In this document: positions 63,144-64,000 of the stretch, piece by piece
Layout: each line of letters begins with the position of its first letter
Position numbering within the stretch: the stretch's first letter is position 1
The notes under the pieces: generated by a model
Databases searched by the model: none
What the model was told of the DNA's origin: nothing
The model's input: the letters and a program-made list of their open reading frames with translations, nothing else
Translations under genes and position numbers: made by a program
Assembly: GCF_017948595.1 (NCBI RefSeq)
Contig: NZ_JAGFBV010000005.1
Location: 124,001-188,000, forward strand
From: Flavobacterium geliluteum
Lineage (GTDB): Bacteria; Bacteroidota; Bacteroidia; Flavobacteriales; Flavobacteriaceae
DNA: 64,000 bases
Direction of reading: 5' to 3'

Positions 63144-63160
63144 AGTGAAAATTAACAATC

Positions 63161-63895
63161 ATGGGAAGAGAATTAAAACGAGTGCCTTTAGATTTTAATT
63201 GGCCATCAAATCAAGTTTGGAAAGGTTTCATAAATCCTTTCAGAAGTCAAGAGTGTAAAAGTTGTGACGGATGCGGATTAAATCCAGCCACTAAAAAATT
63301 ACAAGACGAATGGTATGCTTCTGACAATCCTAAATGGGTTGACTTGCCAAACGGCAGGCGATACAATGATAATGGTTGGTCAAATCATATTACTGAAATC
63401 GAAATCGCCGCACTCATTAAAGAAAGAAGATTGGGAGATTTTACTAGCGTTTTTAAAAGCGGTGAAGGTTGGGTAAAAAAAGATCCAGAATATATTCCGA
63501 CTCCTGATGAAGTCAATGAATGGAACCGTACCGGAATGGGACACGATTCAATTAATCGTTGGATTTGTGTTGAAGCTCGGGCAAAGCATTTGGGAATTTA
63601 CGGCAAATGTGAGTTTTGCGAAGGTGAAGGCGAAATATGGCAAAGCGAAGAAATCAAAAAAATGCACGATGATTGGAAAGATTTTGAACCGCCAACAGGC
63701 GAAGGTTTTCAACTTTGGGAAACTACATCAGAAGGAGGCCCTAATTCTCCAGTCTTTAAAACATTAGACGAATTATGCGAATGGTGCGGAGATAATGCAA
63801 CTACTTTCGGAAGTTCAAAAGCAACAAAAGAACAATGGAAATCTATGCTTAAGGATTTTGTCCATCATCAAAGCGGAAATATGATTTTTCTTTAA
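63161..63895 (+). CDS. Zinc-ribbon-containing protein carried between two palindromic sites
   Basis: 244 residues. Cysteine pairs in CKSCDGCG, KCEFCEGEG and LCEWCGDN suggest one or two zinc knuckles, and the rest is rich in tryptophan and acidic residues. No family is recognised with confidence. Unlike the preceding genes it is not coupled to a neighbour: it starts 17 bp after site G and ends 28 bp before the left end of another site (63924). That makes it look like an inserted cassette rather than a native phage gene. Confidence 0.65.
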   Translation: MGRELKRVPLDFNWPSNQVWKGFINPFRSQECKSCDGCGLNPATKKLQDEWYASDNPKWVDLPNGRRYNDNGWSNHITEIEIAALIKERRLGDFTSVFKSGEGWVKKDPEYIPTPDEVNEWNRTGMGHDSINRWICVEARAKHLGIYGKCEFCEGEGEIWQSEEIKKMHDDWKDFEPPTGEGFQLWETTSEGGPNSPVFKTLDELCEWCGDNATTFGSSKATKEQWKSMLKDFVHHQSGNMIFL

Positions 63896-63923
63896 CGATA
63901 ATTTTTGTGCGTGAGGATTCATT

Positions 63924-64000
63924 GCACATAACGTTGTCGCAGCTTGCAGAAGTGGCGGACTTCGTAACGATAAATTTTCAACTTAATAATAGACATGATG
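63924..64000 (+). repeat. attC-like site H, left part, cut by the window edge
   Basis: GCACATAAC (63924-63932) is the exact reverse complement of the GTTATGTGC that ends site G. It is followed by GTTGTCG and a possible arm CAGCTTGCAG. The right half lies beyond the window. Confidence 0.5.

Overview
The window looks like a Flavobacterium-type member of the Bacteroidetes. Supporting signs are the low GC content, TAnnTTTG-type -7 promoter boxes, a T9SS C-terminal sorting domain on a secreted pectate lyase, a GH97 (SusB-like) alpha-glucosidase, DUF3078, DUF2480 and DUF5689 proteins, a Suf-only Fe-S assembly cluster, and several families of long intergenic palindromes.

Layout. 1-11.2 kb holds a truncated rseP, an Old Yellow Enzyme, a Gfo/Idh/MocA oxidoreductase, an MFS transporter, a TonB-dependent receptor with its DUF5689 lipoprotein partner, a secreted protein of unknown function, and hflX. 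11.2-22.4 kb is the Suf region read leftwards: sufA, sufB, an antitoxin-like gene, a flavodoxin-like gene, sufC, a four-helix-bundle gene, sufD, then (after two genes on the opposite strand) sufS, a lipoprotein, sufE, a SufT/DUF59 protein, DUF2480 and DUF3078. 22.8-32.6 kb is housekeeping: a metallo-hydrolase, an S8 and an M1 peptidase, L-threonine dehydrogenase, a lipoprotein and mfd.

32.6-38.5 kb is a block of six leftward single-gene units. They are separated by imperfect palindromes with TAAC/GTTA ends and an asymmetric spacer, so they resemble integron attC sites in a cluster without a visible integrase. Their cargo looks like accessory or defence genes (SMI1/KNR4-like and two PD-(D/E)XK-like proteins). 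It is followed at 38.75-39.14 kb by a non-coding array of about 18 palindromic units in an exact 21-bp register. 39.4-52.9 kb returns to chromosomal genes: GH97, a candidate structured small RNA, YraN, LD-carboxypeptidase, an EEP-family phosphodiesterase, 3-hydroxyanthranilate dioxygenase, a class II cyclic nucleotide phosphodiesterase, an ALDH7-type dehydrogenase, a pectate lyase with palindromic operators, and a DUF6646 protein.

From about 52.94 kb to the right edge lies the early region of a Mu-like transposable prophage. It has end repeats, a divergent repressor/Cro-like pair, a reverse-strand membrane protein, a DDE transposase (MuA-like), an AAA+ ATPase (MuB-like), a second RecA-fold ATPase, DUF3164, many small overlapping genes, a tRNA-like element without a normal anticodon arm, and a frameshifted DUF4406 gene. 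A gene flanked by the same kind of TAAC/GTTA palindromes as the 33-38 kb block sits inside it at 63.0-63.9 kb. The late phage genes lie beyond the window.
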